Origin: Oceanisphaera marina
GTDB taxonomy: Bacteria > Pseudomonadota > Gammaproteobacteria > Enterobacterales > Aeromonadaceae
Direction of reading: 5' to 3'
Length of the DNA stretch: 64,000 nucleotides
NCBI RefSeq assembly: GCF_014643915.1
Contig: NZ_BMKE01000007.1
Location: 62,001 to 126,000 of the forward strand
Part shown: positions 43,756-52,273 of the stretch, piece by piece
How positions within the stretch are numbered: the stretch's first letter is position 1
Layout of the letters: every line of letters begins with the position of its first letter
Position numbers and translations under genes: made by a program
The notes under the pieces: generated by a model
The model's database searches: none
What the model was told of the DNA's origin: nothing
Seen by the model: the letters and a program-made list of their open reading frames with translations, nothing else

Positions 43756-44169
43756 TTAGATCCCGGAAAGGGCAACGGGGGGAGCGCGGCAACCGTGGGC
43801 GGTGCGCAGTACACAGTAGTTCTGTGCGGGAGTGGAAAAAACCGGTTTTTTCTGGAGCAAACGCGGCCAATGCAGGGTTTGCAGCAGCAAGTGCAACAGC
43901 AGTAACAACCACCGCAGCAACAAGGGCACAAACACAAGCAAGCTGGTAAAGATAAGGGATTTTATTATTTCTACTGGTTGCAAATCGGACAGTTGCGCCT
44001 GGTATTCCAGCACGTCACCGGACAATCCCGTCCAGGACAACAGCCATTCGCTCACCAGTTCCAGCATCATCACCACACCCAGCACGCCAACGCCGTCCAC
44101 ACTGGCCCGTGACAACGACGCCAGGTCGTGCCATCTATCAGCAAGCGTAAAATATGACATTGGGTTCAA
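43756..44169 (-). CDS. Doubtful small membrane protein
   Basis: 137 residues from the longest start, or 134 from the second Met (MSYFTLADRWHDLASL). Two hydrophobic parts are seen: GVGVLGVVMMLELVSEWLLS and LLVFVPLLLRWLLLLLHLLL. The C-terminal 35 residues look non-protein-like (Cys/Arg/Pro-rich), so the frame could be partly spurious or frameshifted. No family is recognised. It lies upstream of cyoA on the same strand. Confidence 0.35.
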   Translation of the reverse strand: MNPMSYFTLADRWHDLASLSRASVDGVGVLGVVMMLELVSEWLLSWTGLSGDVLEYQAQLSDLQPVEIIKSLIFTSLLVFVPLLLRWLLLLLHLLLQTLHWPRLLQKKPVFSTPAQNYCVLRTAHGCRAPPVALSGI

Positions 44170-44346
44170 CAGCTTGGGTCCTGTCGGATAACATGATGAT
44201 GAGAAATAAACCGGCCCTGAATTGGACCCGATTATTTTAGTTATTGTTCACAAATCGTATTAATTGCGGCCAATAGGCTACCAAACTTTGATCTGGCACA
44301 CAACCTAGAGCGCCATTCTGGGTTAGCAGTCAATAAGAAAAATCGT

Positions 44347-44955
44347 CTACAGCACCACCTTGAGCGCCAGCGCCAGCAGCACCACGCCACTGAGCCTGTC
44401 GAGCCAGGCAGACTTGGCCTTAAGCCACGCCAATACGGGCCCGCGCGACAACAGCAGTGCCACCAACACATACCAGATCGCATCAATCCCTCCGGCGGTC
44501 AGCATCATGATGCCACTTTGCTGCCAGTCGGTATTGGCATGCACAAACTGGCTGAACAGGGCGACAAAAAAAATGGCCAGCTGCGGATTTAAAAACGCCA
44601 CCATAAAACCTTCAAAGGCGCCCTGGCGGCCAGCCACACCCTGATGTTCAACCGACGCTGGCTGCAGGTCTGGCTTTGCCAGCAAGGCTTTCACACCCAG
44701 CCAGGCGAGAAAAGCCGCGCCGCCATAGCGAATAACATCGAACAATAACGGGTTATTGGCGATAATCAGCGCCAGGCCCAAGGCCGTCAGCAAGGCATAC
44801 AGGCCCACACCCACACCATGGCCCAGCGCCGTCAGCACACCATGATATTGCCCTCCCCTCATGGTGTTACGCATCACCACCGCCAGGCTGGGGCCCGGGC
44901 TAATGGCGCCCACCACACAAATAGTGACCAGCGCCAGCCAGCTGGAAAATTCCAT
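44347..44955 (-). CDS. LysE/RhtB family amino-acid exporter
   Basis: 202 residues, six helices, the standard size. The N-terminal signature VGAISPGPSLAVVMRNTMRG is diagnostic of the LysE superfamily; later parts are AFLAWLGVKALLAKPD and GFMVAFLNPQLAIFFVALFS. Exports amino acids such as threonine, homoserine or lysine; the substrate is undefined. It stands alone upstream of a divergent HAD nucleotidase gene. Confidence 0.9.
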   Translation of the reverse strand: MEFSSWLALVTICVVGAISPGPSLAVVMRNTMRGGQYHGVLTALGHGVGVGLYALLTALGLALIIANNPLLFDVIRYGGAAFLAWLGVKALLAKPDLQPASVEHQGVAGRQGAFEGFMVAFLNPQLAIFFVALFSQFVHANTDWQQSGIMMLTAGGIDAIWYVLVALLLSRGPVLAWLKAKSAWLDRLSGVVLLALALKVVL

Positions 44956-45159
44956 ATTAAACCTCGTTGTTTAACTCATTGCCGCGCGAGCACCTGGATG
45001 GCACTTACTTTAAGACAAAACCTTCCTGATCCCAAGACAGCACAACACACTTTTAACTCGTGATTGGTGGTTGCGTTTACGCGGGAATCCCCCCTAAACT
45101 AGCTATTTTTGCACTAATAATACCTAAAAACACCGCAACAAAGCCGGAGCAATACCACT

Positions 45160-45852
45160 ATGCGCTACTCATGGATCCTGTTCGACGCCGACGAAACCTT
45201 GTTCCACTTCGATGCTTTTGCCGGATTAACGCGCATGTTCGCCACCTTTGGCGTGGAATTTACTGCCACTGATTATCAACAGTATCAAGCTCTGAGTGCA
45301 CCACTGTGGGTGGACTACCAGAACGGCGTGATTAACGCCGCGCAATTACAGCATCAGCGTTTCCAGCATTGGGCCGAGCGGCTGGCGGTTTCTACTCAAC
45401 GGTTAAACAGTGACTTTCTCGCCGCCATGGCAGAGGTTTGCCCGCCCCTGCCCGGTGCACTGGAGTTGATCGCCGCACTCACGGGCAAAGCCAAACTTGG
45501 CATTATTACCAACGGCTTTACGGCCATGCAGCACACCCGACTGGCGCGTGCCGGTTGGCAGCAATCCTTTGATACCCTGATCATTTCCGAACAGGTCGGC
45601 GTAGCCAAACCGGACGCCGCCATTTTTGAACATGCCTTCGAACAAATGGGCCACCCACCCAAAGAGCACATTCTGATGGTGGGCGATAACCCGCATTCCG
45701 ATATTCTCGGCGGCCTGAACGCCGGTATTGATACCTGCTGGTTAAACAGCGCCGGTCGTGCTGCGCCCGCGGGCATCAGTCCCCACTTTGAGGTCAGCTC
45801 CCTCGGCCAACTGCAGCGGCTGTTGCTAGAGCCAGTTGAACTTTCGCGATGA
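45160..45852 (+). CDS. yjjG: Pyrimidine 5'-nucleotidase YjjG (HAD family)
   Basis: 230 residues, close to E. coli YjjG (225). HAD motif I is WILFDADETLFHFD, with nucleophile Asp9 and Asp11; motif II lies in LGIITNGFTAMQHTRL, motif III Lys in VGVAKPDAAIFEHA, and motif IV is ILMVGDNPHSDILGGLNAG. The start FDADETLFHFDAF is specific for the YjjG/YfnB group. It dephosphorylates (and detoxifies non-canonical) pyrimidine nucleoside monophosphates in the cytosol. Confidence 0.88.
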   Translation: MRYSWILFDADETLFHFDAFAGLTRMFATFGVEFTATDYQQYQALSAPLWVDYQNGVINAAQLQHQRFQHWAERLAVSTQRLNSDFLAAMAEVCPPLPGALELIAALTGKAKLGIITNGFTAMQHTRLARAGWQQSFDTLIISEQVGVAKPDAAIFEHAFEQMGHPPKEHILMVGDNPHSDILGGLNAGIDTCWLNSAGRAAPAGISPHFEVSSLGQLQRLLLEPVELSR

Positions 45853-45932
45853 TTTTTACCGTCTCAGCAGATTGCTGGCATCATGCAGACGTATACCGTG
45901 CAGGTACTCGATATGAACGAGGTTGATGCGCC

Positions 45933-46850
45933 TTATTCGTTTAATGCGGCATGCAGCATGTCAATGAAGGCACGGGTTTTAGCGGGCATTAAACGTCGTC
46001 CGGGAAACACCGCCCAGGCAATGTGCTCGGGCGCACTCCAGGCCGATAGCACTGGGCGCAAGTGGCCCGCCTGCACGCTGGTGAGTGCAAATTGATGCGG
46101 AATTTCAACGATACCTGCCCCTGTGCAGGCCAGGCGCATTAACAGCTCTGGCGAATTGGCAGTTACACGCCCCAATGGCACGCCTTGCCATTGCTTGGCG
46201 CCGTTACGTAAATGCCACGTGGCAGGCTCGCCGGTGCGAGTGAGCAAACGCACGGCCTGGTGTTGCTGCAAGTCATCCGGCTGCTGCGGCTCGCCCTGTC
46301 GTAATAAATACTCGGGCGCGGCATACAAACCACTGGAAAATACCGTGAGGCGGCGAGCAGTCAGCAGGACATCATCGGGTAAATCGCCCATGCGTACGGC
46401 CAAATCGAAACCTTCGCCCAGCAAGTCTACCCGCCGGGCAGAAAGATCCAGCTCTAAAGATACCTCGGGATGCAGAGCAATAAACGCCGCCAGCATATCG
46501 ACTAAAAACAAGTTGGCGAAGTCACTGGGAATAGACACCCGCAACCGCCCGCTCGGCTGTACTTTACGCTGTTCACTCAGCGCCCAGGCCGCCTGCACTT
46601 CCACCGTCACTTGCTGGGCATGATCCAGTAATTGCTCGCCAAACTCGGTTAACGTCATACGCCGGGTCGTTCGCACAAACAGCCGCTCACCCAGTTGTTC
46701 TTCTAATACGGTTATACGCCTGGATACCGTCGACTTGGGACGGCCCAGCCGATTGGCTGCTTGAGTAAAGCTGTGCAACTGCGCCACTTGCGCGAAGATC
46801 AGCAAGTCATCCGCCGATAATTGTTCTGGTGATGGAACAATGTTACTCAT
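45933..46850 (-). CDS. LysR family regulator, divergent from azoR
   Basis: 305 residues. N-terminal winged HTH: DDLLIFAQVAQLHSFTQAAN and RLGRPKSTVSRRITVLEEQL (about 14-54); C-terminal substrate-binding domain with RLRVSIPSDFANLFLVDML and DLAVRMGDLPDDVL. It belongs to the CrgA/AaeR-like group by its RRITVLEEQLGERLF-type helix. It is divergent from the azoR-pirin pair with an operator-like palindrome in the 69-base gap, so it probably regulates that pair in response to quinones or similar inducers (inference). Confidence 0.9.
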   Translation of the reverse strand: MSNIVPSPEQLSADDLLIFAQVAQLHSFTQAANRLGRPKSTVSRRITVLEEQLGERLFVRTTRRMTLTEFGEQLLDHAQQVTVEVQAAWALSEQRKVQPSGRLRVSIPSDFANLFLVDMLAAFIALHPEVSLELDLSARRVDLLGEGFDLAVRMGDLPDDVLLTARRLTVFSSGLYAAPEYLLRQGEPQQPDDLQQHQAVRLLTRTGEPATWHLRNGAKQWQGVPLGRVTANSPELLMRLACTGAGIVEIPHQFALTSVQAGHLRPVLSAWSAPEHIAWAVFPGRRLMPAKTRAFIDMLHAALNE

Positions 46851-46862
46851 TTACCCCACCTA

Positions 46863-46882
46863 ATCATTGATTGGTCGATGAT
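46863..46882. promoter_or_regulatory. Candidate LysR operator between LysR gene and azoR
   Basis: ATCATTGA-TTGG-TCGATGAT, seven of eight arm positions complementary. Located in the short divergent promoter region, as expected for a LysR-type site. Confidence 0.5.
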
Positions 46883-46919
46883 ATAGAGTAATCACATCTT
46901 ATCCAGGAGGCCATTCAAA

Positions 46920-47522
46920 ATGAAAATATTACAAGTTAATGCCAGTGCTCGCGCCACAGACGCCAACTCGACTCGCGTTGCCAATCGCATTGTAGAGCGG
47001 TTGCTGGAAAACAATCCCGATGCCACAGTGCAGGTGCTTGATTTGGCGACTAATCCTGCACCAGCACTGGATAATGATGCCATTACCGCCTTGTTTACTC
47101 CTTCCGAGCAGCGTACCGAACAGCAAGCTGCCCGGGCCGCGCAAAGCACGACGCTGGTGCAGGCATTACAAGACGCTGATGTCCTGGTGCTGGGTGTGCC
47201 CATGTATAACTTTGGTATCTCTGCCCAGCTGAAAAACTGGATTGATAATGTCGTGCTGAACGGCGTGACGTTTCGCTATACCGACCAAGGGCCACAAGGT
47301 TTGCTGAAAGACAAGCAAGCGTATATTGGTTTTGCACGTGGCGGCATTTATCGCGGCACCGAGGCTGACAGCCAAACGCCTTATTTAAAAACGCTGTTAA
47401 AATTTATTGGTATTACCGACCAATACTTTATTTATGCCGAAGGGTTAAACATGGGGGAGCAAGCCGCGCAAACCGGTTTTACCCAGGCCGAACACGACCT
47501 GGCGCAGGCCTTAAACGCATAA
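46920..47522 (+). CDS. azoR: FMN-dependent NADH-azoreductase
   Basis: 200 residues, the AzoR length (E. coli 201). Flavodoxin-like fold with start [20 protein letters not shown] and the FMN-binding segment [19 protein letters not shown]; also [20 protein letters not shown]. Cytosolic quinone and azo reductase protecting against electrophiles. Preceded by CAGGAGG and followed 17 bases later by a pirin gene, a common pairing, and divergent from a LysR regulator. Confidence 0.92.
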   Translation: MKILQVNASARATDANSTRVANRIVERLLENNPDATVQVLDLATNPAPALDNDAITALFTPSEQRTEQQAARAAQSTTLVQALQDADVLVLGVPMYNFGISAQLKNWIDNVVLNGVTFRYTDQGPQGLLKDKQAYIGFARGGIYRGTEADSQTPYLKTLLKFIGITDQYFIYAEGLNMGEQAAQTGFTQAEHDLAQALNA

Positions 47523-47539
47523 ACTTCAGGAGCCTTATC

Positions 47540-48409
47540 ATGTCAACTCTGCAGCCATCGGACGTTATTTCGCACTCACGCTCCATTGAGCAAATCATTG
47601 CCGGACGCGCCACCTCTGATGGCGCAGGGGTGACATTAACTCGCTACCTGGAAGCCTCATTGCAGCAACGCCTCGACCCTTTTTTAATGCTGGATGCCTT
47701 TGGCAGCGATGATCCCGACCACTACAGTGCGGGGTTTCCGGATCATCCGCATCGCGGCTTTGAAACCATTACCTACATGTTACAGGGGAGAATGCTGCAC
47801 CGTGATAACGCTGGCAATGAAGGCCTGCTGGAATCCGGCGGTGTGCAATGGATGAACGCCGGTCGTGGCGTGATTCATTCGGAAATGCCGCAACAGGTTG
47901 CTGGTCGCATGGCCGGATTTCAACTGTGGTTGAACCTGCCGCGTCATGAAAAAATGAGCGCGCCCTGGTATCGGGATCTTGCCGCCGCCACCCTGCCATG
48001 CGTCACCACCGACACTGGCGCGCACATTAGTGTGATTGCCGGTAGCAGCCATGGCGTGCAAGGTGCGGTGCAACGCCCGATTACCGAGCCTGTGTATCTG
48101 GATGTGCAATTGCCGGCAGGCAGCCGTTTGGTACAACAAATACCTGCGGCACATAATGCCTTCATCCAGTTGTATCAGGGTGACATTAGGGTCGCAAAGC
48201 AAACGATGTCGGCGCCTGGCATGGCGATATTAACCACAGAAAACGACTGCGATGGAGTCGATATCCAGGCGGTGCAAGACAGCCGATTGTTGTTGATTGC
48301 CGGTCGGCCACTGCATGAGCCGATTGAGCAATATGGCCCCTTTGTGATGAACACGAAAGAAGAGATCTACCAGGCGGTACAGGATTTTCGCCATGGCCGA
48401 CTGGTTTGA
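47540..48409 (+). CDS. Pirin family protein
   Basis: 289 residues, a bicupin. N-terminal cupin with metal ligands in FPDHPHRGFETITYMLQG and GVQWMNAGRGVIHSEMP; C-terminal cupin with VYLDVQLPAGSRLVQQIPAA. Pirins bind iron, and some have quercetin 2,3-dioxygenase activity. It is co-transcribed with azoR, suggesting a shared role in handling aromatic or quinone compounds. A bidirectional terminator follows. Confidence 0.9.
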   Translation: MSTLQPSDVISHSRSIEQIIAGRATSDGAGVTLTRYLEASLQQRLDPFLMLDAFGSDDPDHYSAGFPDHPHRGFETITYMLQGRMLHRDNAGNEGLLESGGVQWMNAGRGVIHSEMPQQVAGRMAGFQLWLNLPRHEKMSAPWYRDLAAATLPCVTTDTGAHISVIAGSSHGVQGAVQRPITEPVYLDVQLPAGSRLVQQIPAAHNAFIQLYQGDIRVAKQTMSAPGMAILTTENDCDGVDIQAVQDSRLLLIAGRPLHEPIEQYGPFVMNTKEEIYQAVQDFRHGRLV

Positions 48410-48440
48410 CAACCGAGCACTCCATCCTGCTCGGCTCATA

Positions 48441-48470
48441 AAAAAGGGCAGCCCGTGGGCTGCCTTTTTA
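48441..48470. terminator. Bidirectional terminator
   Basis: Stem GGCAGCC / GGCTGCC with loop CGTG, flanked by a run of A before and a run of T after. It lies between convergent pirin and ureidoglycine aminohydrolase genes. Confidence 0.9.
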
Positions 48471-48501
48471 TCATCACTTACTGCAGCTTAAGTGCTGCTG
48501 C

Positions 48502-49353
48502 TTACTTACGGTTACCGCGGTAAGCTGGTGAAGAGTTCAACACCATGTGACGGTTAACGTCTTTGTACAGCAAGTAACGGAAGCGAGTTGGGCCTGCGGC
48601 GTAGCAGGATTGTGGGCAGAAGGCGCGCAACCACATGTAATCGCCGGCTTCAACTTCAACCCAGTCCTGGTTCAGGTGATAAACTGCTTTACCTTCCAGT
48701 ACATACAGGCCGTGTTCCATTACGTGAGTTTCGTCGAACGGAATCACGCCGCCAGACTGGAAAGTCACAATGTTCACGTGCATGTCGTGACGCAGATCGG
48801 TCGGGTCGGTAAAACGAGTGGTTGCCCATACGTCACCGGTGTCCGGCATGGAAGTCGGGGCGATGTCGTTTTCGTTAGTAACGAAAGCTTCTGGTACGTC
48901 GATACCATCTACAAATTCGTACGCCTTGCGCAACCAATGGAAGCGTACTGGGGCATCGCTGTTGTTGCGCAGGCTCCAGTTAGCACCGGCTGGCAGGTAA
49001 GCGTAGCCACCCAGGTCCATCTGGTGCTCTTTGCCTTCCAGAGTCAGAGTCATTTCACCTTCAACGATGAACAGCACGCCTTCGGCGCCCTTGTCCAGCT
49101 CAGGCTTGTCACTACCACCGTTAGGAGACACTTCCATGATGTAATGAGAAAACGTCTCGGAGAAACCGCTCATTGGACGGGCGATAACCCACAGACGAGT
49201 CTCGTCCCAGAATGGCAGGAAGCTGGTAACGATGTCGCTCATTACACCCTTGGGGATAACGGCGTATGCTTCGGTAAACACAGCGCGATCGTGGATCAGC
49301 TGAGTCTGAGGCGGCAAACCGCCCTTGGGAGCATAATAGGTATTACGGGCCAT
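48502..49353 (-). CDS. allE: (S)-ureidoglycine aminohydrolase
   Basis: 283 residues, bicupin, close to E. coli AllE (261) and plant UGLYAH. Typical parts: YYAPKGGLPPQTQLIHDRAV, FVEGEMTLTL-like barrel strand (FIVEGEMTLTLEGKEHQ), and the Mn-binding second cupin IPFDETHVMEHGLYVLEGKA with metal-ligand His and Glu, ending QSCYAAGPTRFRYLLYKDVN. It releases ammonia from ureidoglycine, the product of allantoate amidohydrolase, giving ureidoglycolate. It marks the neighbouring genes as a ureide cluster. It is divergent from a LysR regulator. Confidence 0.9.
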   Translation of the reverse strand: MARNTYYAPKGGLPPQTQLIHDRAVFTEAYAVIPKGVMSDIVTSFLPFWDETRLWVIARPMSGFSETFSHYIMEVSPNGGSDKPELDKGAEGVLFIVEGEMTLTLEGKEHQMDLGGYAYLPAGANWSLRNNSDAPVRFHWLRKAYEFVDGIDVPEAFVTNENDIAPTSMPDTGDVWATTRFTDPTDLRHDMHVNIVTFQSGGVIPFDETHVMEHGLYVLEGKAVYHLNQDWVEVEAGDYMWLRAFCPQSCYAAGPTRFRYLLYKDVNRHMVLNSSPAYRGNRK

Positions 49354-49491
49354 GATTTCTGTCCTTTAATACGAGAGGGCCGGGCACTTGCCGGCAAAAG
49401 CCACGCTCTTGAGCATGACTGTATAAATGATGAACACTCGCTATTGTAGAGCAATTGTGTTTGATTTATAAATTAAATAATTTAATGGCGA

Positions 49492-49510
49492 CCAGTGGGT
49501 TTTCCACTAG
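49492..49510. promoter_or_regulatory. Candidate operator between allE and LysR genes
   Basis: CCAGTGGGTTTTCCACTAG, with arms AGTGG/CCACT plus an outer C-G pair around GTTTT, in the roughly 300-base divergent region. A plausible LysR-type site, by position only. Confidence 0.4.
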
Positions 49511-49528
49511 TTGAATGAGGCGTGAATT

Positions 49529-49612
49529 GTGAAGAGGACGATATAAGGGCCAAACACTCAGATCGCAGATAACATCACCTCTGCAGAAGTGATGTGCTCT
49601 CGTCCTCTTTAC
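49529..49612 (+). other. Structured leader upstream of LysR gene
   Basis: Outer arms GTGAAGAGGACGA and TCGTCCTCTTTAC pair at 12 of 13 positions over 84 bases and enclose an inner hairpin ACATCAC / GTGATGT. It ends about 40 bases before the LysR start. It could be a leader RNA fold or a degenerate mobile repeat. Confidence 0.5.
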
Positions 49613-49633
49613 CTTTTACACTTTACCCTTAGC
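49607..49633 (+). repeat. Dispersed short repeat R3, copy 1
   Basis: 27 bases, CTTTACC.TTTACACTTTAC followed by CCTTAGC; 22 of 27 positions match 51465-51491. Internally a degenerate CTTTACC tandem. Confidence 0.55.
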
Positions 49634-49650
49634 AGCACTTCGAGGCCTTC

Positions 49651-50520
49651 ATGAATTTAAACGTTACGCTGGACCCGGTATTGCTGCGCAGCTTTATTGC
49701 GGTGGCCGATACCGGCAGCTTCACTCGCGCCGCCGACAGCACGCACCTTACCCAGTCGACCGTTAGCCAGCAAGTGCGCAAACTGGAAGCCCAATTTGGC
49801 TGTGAGCTATTACATCGTAAAGGTCGCTACATAACGCCGACCCTTGAGGGCGAACGCGTGCTTAGCTATGCGCGGCGCATCTTGCAGATGATGAACGAAG
49901 CCGTGGCGCAGACCAGCGTCAGTGCCGAGCAGCAAAAAATTCGCTTAGGGGTGCCGGAAGACTTTGCCACCCACGCCATCATGCCCACCCTGTCTGCCTT
50001 TTCCAACGAGTATCCGGGTATTCGGCTGGAAGTCAAAAGCGGCCTGTGCAGCGATATCTGGCGAGAGTTTCAACGGGGCGACATGGACCTGGCGCTGGTC
50101 AAGCAACGCCAGGGCAGCGTATCCGGATTAGCCAGCTGGCCCGAACCCCTGTGCTGGATTGACAGCCTGCACAGTGATAATTTGCAGAGCCATCCGGTAC
50201 CGCTGGTCACCTTTCCAATCGGCGGCCTGTATCGCAGCGAAATGGCGCACACCTTCGATCGACTGGGCCGCAGCTGGCGACTGGCCTATGTCAGCACCAG
50301 CTTGTCGGGCGTGTGCTGTGCGGTAGAAGCCGGCTTTGGCATCTCCTTGCTGCCACGGCGTCTGGTCACTGCCGAGCACCGCATCTTAACCGAACAAGAC
50401 GGCCTGCCCCCGGTACCGGATTTAGAGCTGACCCTGCACGCCCAAGACAAATTATCGGCGCACAGCAAAATGCTCGCCGAACAGCTGATCAGCGCCTGCA
50501 ATAAGATTTGCCGACAGTAA
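49651..50520 (+). CDS. LysR family regulator of the ureide cluster
   Basis: 289 residues. HTH: LLRSFIAVADTGSFTRAADS and THLTQSTVSQQVRKLEAQFG (about 10-50); effector domain with KIRLGVPEDFATHAIMPTL and DMDLALVKQRQGSVSG. Complete, standard size. Divergent from allE, with a palindrome and a structured leader between them, so it probably controls allE or its own cluster (inference). Effector unknown. Confidence 0.9.
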   Translation: MNLNVTLDPVLLRSFIAVADTGSFTRAADSTHLTQSTVSQQVRKLEAQFGCELLHRKGRYITPTLEGERVLSYARRILQMMNEAVAQTSVSAEQQKIRLGVPEDFATHAIMPTLSAFSNEYPGIRLEVKSGLCSDIWREFQRGDMDLALVKQRQGSVSGLASWPEPLCWIDSLHSDNLQSHPVPLVTFPIGGLYRSEMAHTFDRLGRSWRLAYVSTSLSGVCCAVEAGFGISLLPRRLVTAEHRILTEQDGLPPVPDLELTLHAQDKLSAHSKMLAEQLISACNKICRQ

Positions 50521-50552
50521 AAAGTCGAGCTTGAGATACAGCACACCCATGA

Positions 50553-51203
50553 TCACGCAAACCGCTTAATCACTGCTCTGGCTGCCGAGGCTACCGGGCT
50601 AAGCAGTGGTATTGAAAACTGAGGCTGCAAGCGCAGGGCGGCGGACGATAACGGGCCGCCCCCCATGATCACCGCCTGAGCGCCATCGGCAATGGATTTT
50701 CGAATGGCGACAGCCAGTGCGCGATCAAGCTGCTCTATATGGGTTAGCAGTGCTTGCGCATCGCCTTGGGTCACGCGAGTACCACAGAACAACTCGCCAT
50801 AACCCAAATGTTGCGCCCTTTCTACAAACGAAGCCAACAGCCGAGTATCTGGCGTGATGGTGACGATGCCAAAACGGCGCCCAGCATTAAGCTCACAGCC
50901 TGCAGCTTCAACGAACACCGACTCGCCGATGCCCACTACCGGAATCGACACCCGCTTGCGTAATTCAGCCAACCCCGGATCACTGAAGGCCGCCACCATA
51001 ATGGCGTCTGCCTGTGCTTGCTTCGCTTGTCGCCCCAGGGCCAATACACCCTGCTCTGCCAACTGCATATCCGCCGCTGTGGCCAGCAAAGGTGGCGCCT
51101 GGGTATTGGTGTAACCAAGCACACGCACGCCAGCCCCCAGCACCTGTTGCGCCTGCTCCACCATGAGTGCGGTGGCATCAATATTGCCGTTAGGGTTGAT
51201 CAA
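50553..51203 (-). CDS. Asp/Glu/hydantoin racemase-like protein lacking both catalytic cysteines
   Basis: 216 residues. The start INPNGNIDATALMVEQAQQV and the two-domain layout place it in the hydantoin/allantoin racemase group. However, the first catalytic Cys (CFGDPG in active members) is replaced: AAFSDPGLAEL at 71-81. The second (GCAGM) is replaced by MGGGPLSS at 180-187. With both Cys missing, two-base racemisation is unlikely; a lyase, a binding role or another chemistry must be considered. Its paralogue at 56164 keeps both. The gene stands alone in the cluster. Confidence 0.8.
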   Translation of the reverse strand: MINPNGNIDATALMVEQAQQVLGAGVRVLGYTNTQAPPLLATAADMQLAEQGVLALGRQAKQAQADAIMVAAFSDPGLAELRKRVSIPVVGIGESVFVEAAGCELNAGRRFGIVTITPDTRLLASFVERAQHLGYGELFCGTRVTQGDAQALLTHIEQLDRALAVAIRKSIADGAQAVIMGGGPLSSAALRLQPQFSIPLLSPVASAARAVIKRFA

Positions 51204-51464
51204 GACCAGCTGTTTAATAATGCGTTCCTCCGCATGCGCTTTAAAAGAGCAAAGATTTTCTCGCCACGGAAGAGACCAAAAGCGACAAGAGTTAACAGCG
51301 CTAAGCGCCCAGCACCGAGCTCAAATCTAAAGAGCCACTGACCAAGGCGACTGACAAGAACTATTTCTGCAACGGAACCCACAGAAAAGGTTACAAGCGA
51401 AAACTAATAAAAGACGTTAATGGTAAGAGCTCGCTTTGGGAGGGTTTAGTGCCAGGCTCGTCCA

Positions 51465-51491
51465 CTTCACCCTTTACGCTTTACCCTTAAC
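51465..51491 (+). repeat. Dispersed short repeat R3, copy 2
   Basis: CTTCACCCTTTACGCTTTAC followed by CCTTAAC; matches 49607-49633 at 22 of 27 positions. Confidence 0.55.
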
Positions 51492-51499
51492 CTGTTTCA

Positions 51500-51554
51500 T
51501 TCAGATCTAATCTCTATTTTTCCGTGGGTTCCGTGTTCTTCCGTGGCAAATAAG
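51500..51554 (+). repeat. Dispersed intergenic repeat R2, copy 2
   Basis: Near-identical to 23702-23758, including TTCCGTGTTCTTCCGTGGCA, while flanking genes are unrelated. Confidence 0.7.
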
Positions 51555-51582
51555 CTTTAAAGCTGATCGCTTATAGCTGCCC

Positions 51583-52065
51583 TTAACCCTTCATCTGCTC
51601 GTTGCTACCCTGGCCGTGCTTGCCTTTATACAGCTCGAACACCCGGGTTTTATCATCAAGCGGCAGGTGGGTGGTCGCTATGCCCTGGTGGCCAAAGTCA
51701 CGCTGCATGCGCTGATACAAATACTCGGTCGACCAGCCATAGTCCTCGCCTACATCATCATCGGCACAGTATACCAGCCGAGACACACCGGCCTGGATCA
51801 TGGCCGCCATGCACATGGCGCACGGCTTGCCGCTGGCATACATGGTACTGCCGGCAAAAGAAGTGGTGTTATGCTGCTTGCCCGCATTGCGAATCGCCTG
51901 AATTTCCGCATGGGCGGTGCAATCGTGATCGATATAGCTTTCGTTGACGCCCTCGGCCAGCACCACCCCATCACGCACCAGAAGCGCGCCAAACGGCTGG
52001 CCGCCGCGGGCCACATTATCGCGCGCCAACTCGATGCTAGTCTTGAGATAATCCAGATCCGACAT
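51583..52065 (-). CDS. Nucleoside/guanine deaminase (CDA fold)
   Basis: 160 residues. Zinc site: His52-Ala-Glu54 (TAHAEIQAIRNA) and Pro81-Cys82-Ala-Met-Cys85 (GKPCAMCMAAMIQAG). This is the cytidine-deaminase-like fold shared by bacterial guanine deaminase GuaD, TadA and cytosine deaminases. In a purine/ureide cluster, guanine deamination to xanthine is the best guess; the size (about 155-160) fits GuaD. TadA is less likely because a tRNA-binding tail is not seen. The C-terminus KGKHGQGSNEQMKG is polar. Confidence 0.85.
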   Translation of the reverse strand: MSDLDYLKTSIELARDNVARGGQPFGALLVRDGVVLAEGVNESYIDHDCTAHAEIQAIRNAGKQHNTTSFAGSTMYASGKPCAMCMAAMIQAGVSRLVYCADDDVGEDYGWSTEYLYQRMQRDFGHQGIATTHLPLDDKTRVFELYKGKHGQGSNEQMKG

Positions 52066-52214
52066 GGTTTATTCACTCCATTAGATAAGCAGGTTCAGGC
52101 GATGGACAGCATCACCAAACTGAATGTAATTTCATTAAAAATCAGTGCATTAGCATGATAAGCAAGCTGATTTTATAGTCAACTGATAAAGGGGTCGCGA
52201 TAGCCATGCCTCAT

Positions 52215-52238
52215 AAAAAACCCTCCTTGCGGAGGGTT
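52215..52238 (-). terminator. Intrinsic terminator after the GntR gene
   Basis: Minus strand: AACCCTCC-GCAA-GGAGGGTT followed by TTTTAT. Confidence 0.85.
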
Positions 52239-52273
52239 CATATTAACTGTAAAGGTGGCCTGTTAACCTGGTA

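Larger units (their letters stand above)
51204..51582. other. Intergenic region with dispersed repeats
   Basis: 379 bases between two minus-strand genes. It contains R3 copy 2 (51465-51491), R2 copy 2 (51500-51554), and, on the minus strand, further R2-like fragments (GCCACGGAAGA at 51261 and AACGGAACCCACAGAAAAGG near 51373). No gene seen. Confidence 0.5.

Noticed and set aside
48547-49449. 300-codon + strand frame covering allE
   Set aside because: Antisense to a clear bicupin enzyme; continues by codon-usage chance into the promoter region.
51200-51382. 60-codon minus-strand frame upstream of the cysteine-less racemase-like gene
   Set aside because: Consists of repeat-derived sequence (reverse R2 fragments) and has no conserved features.
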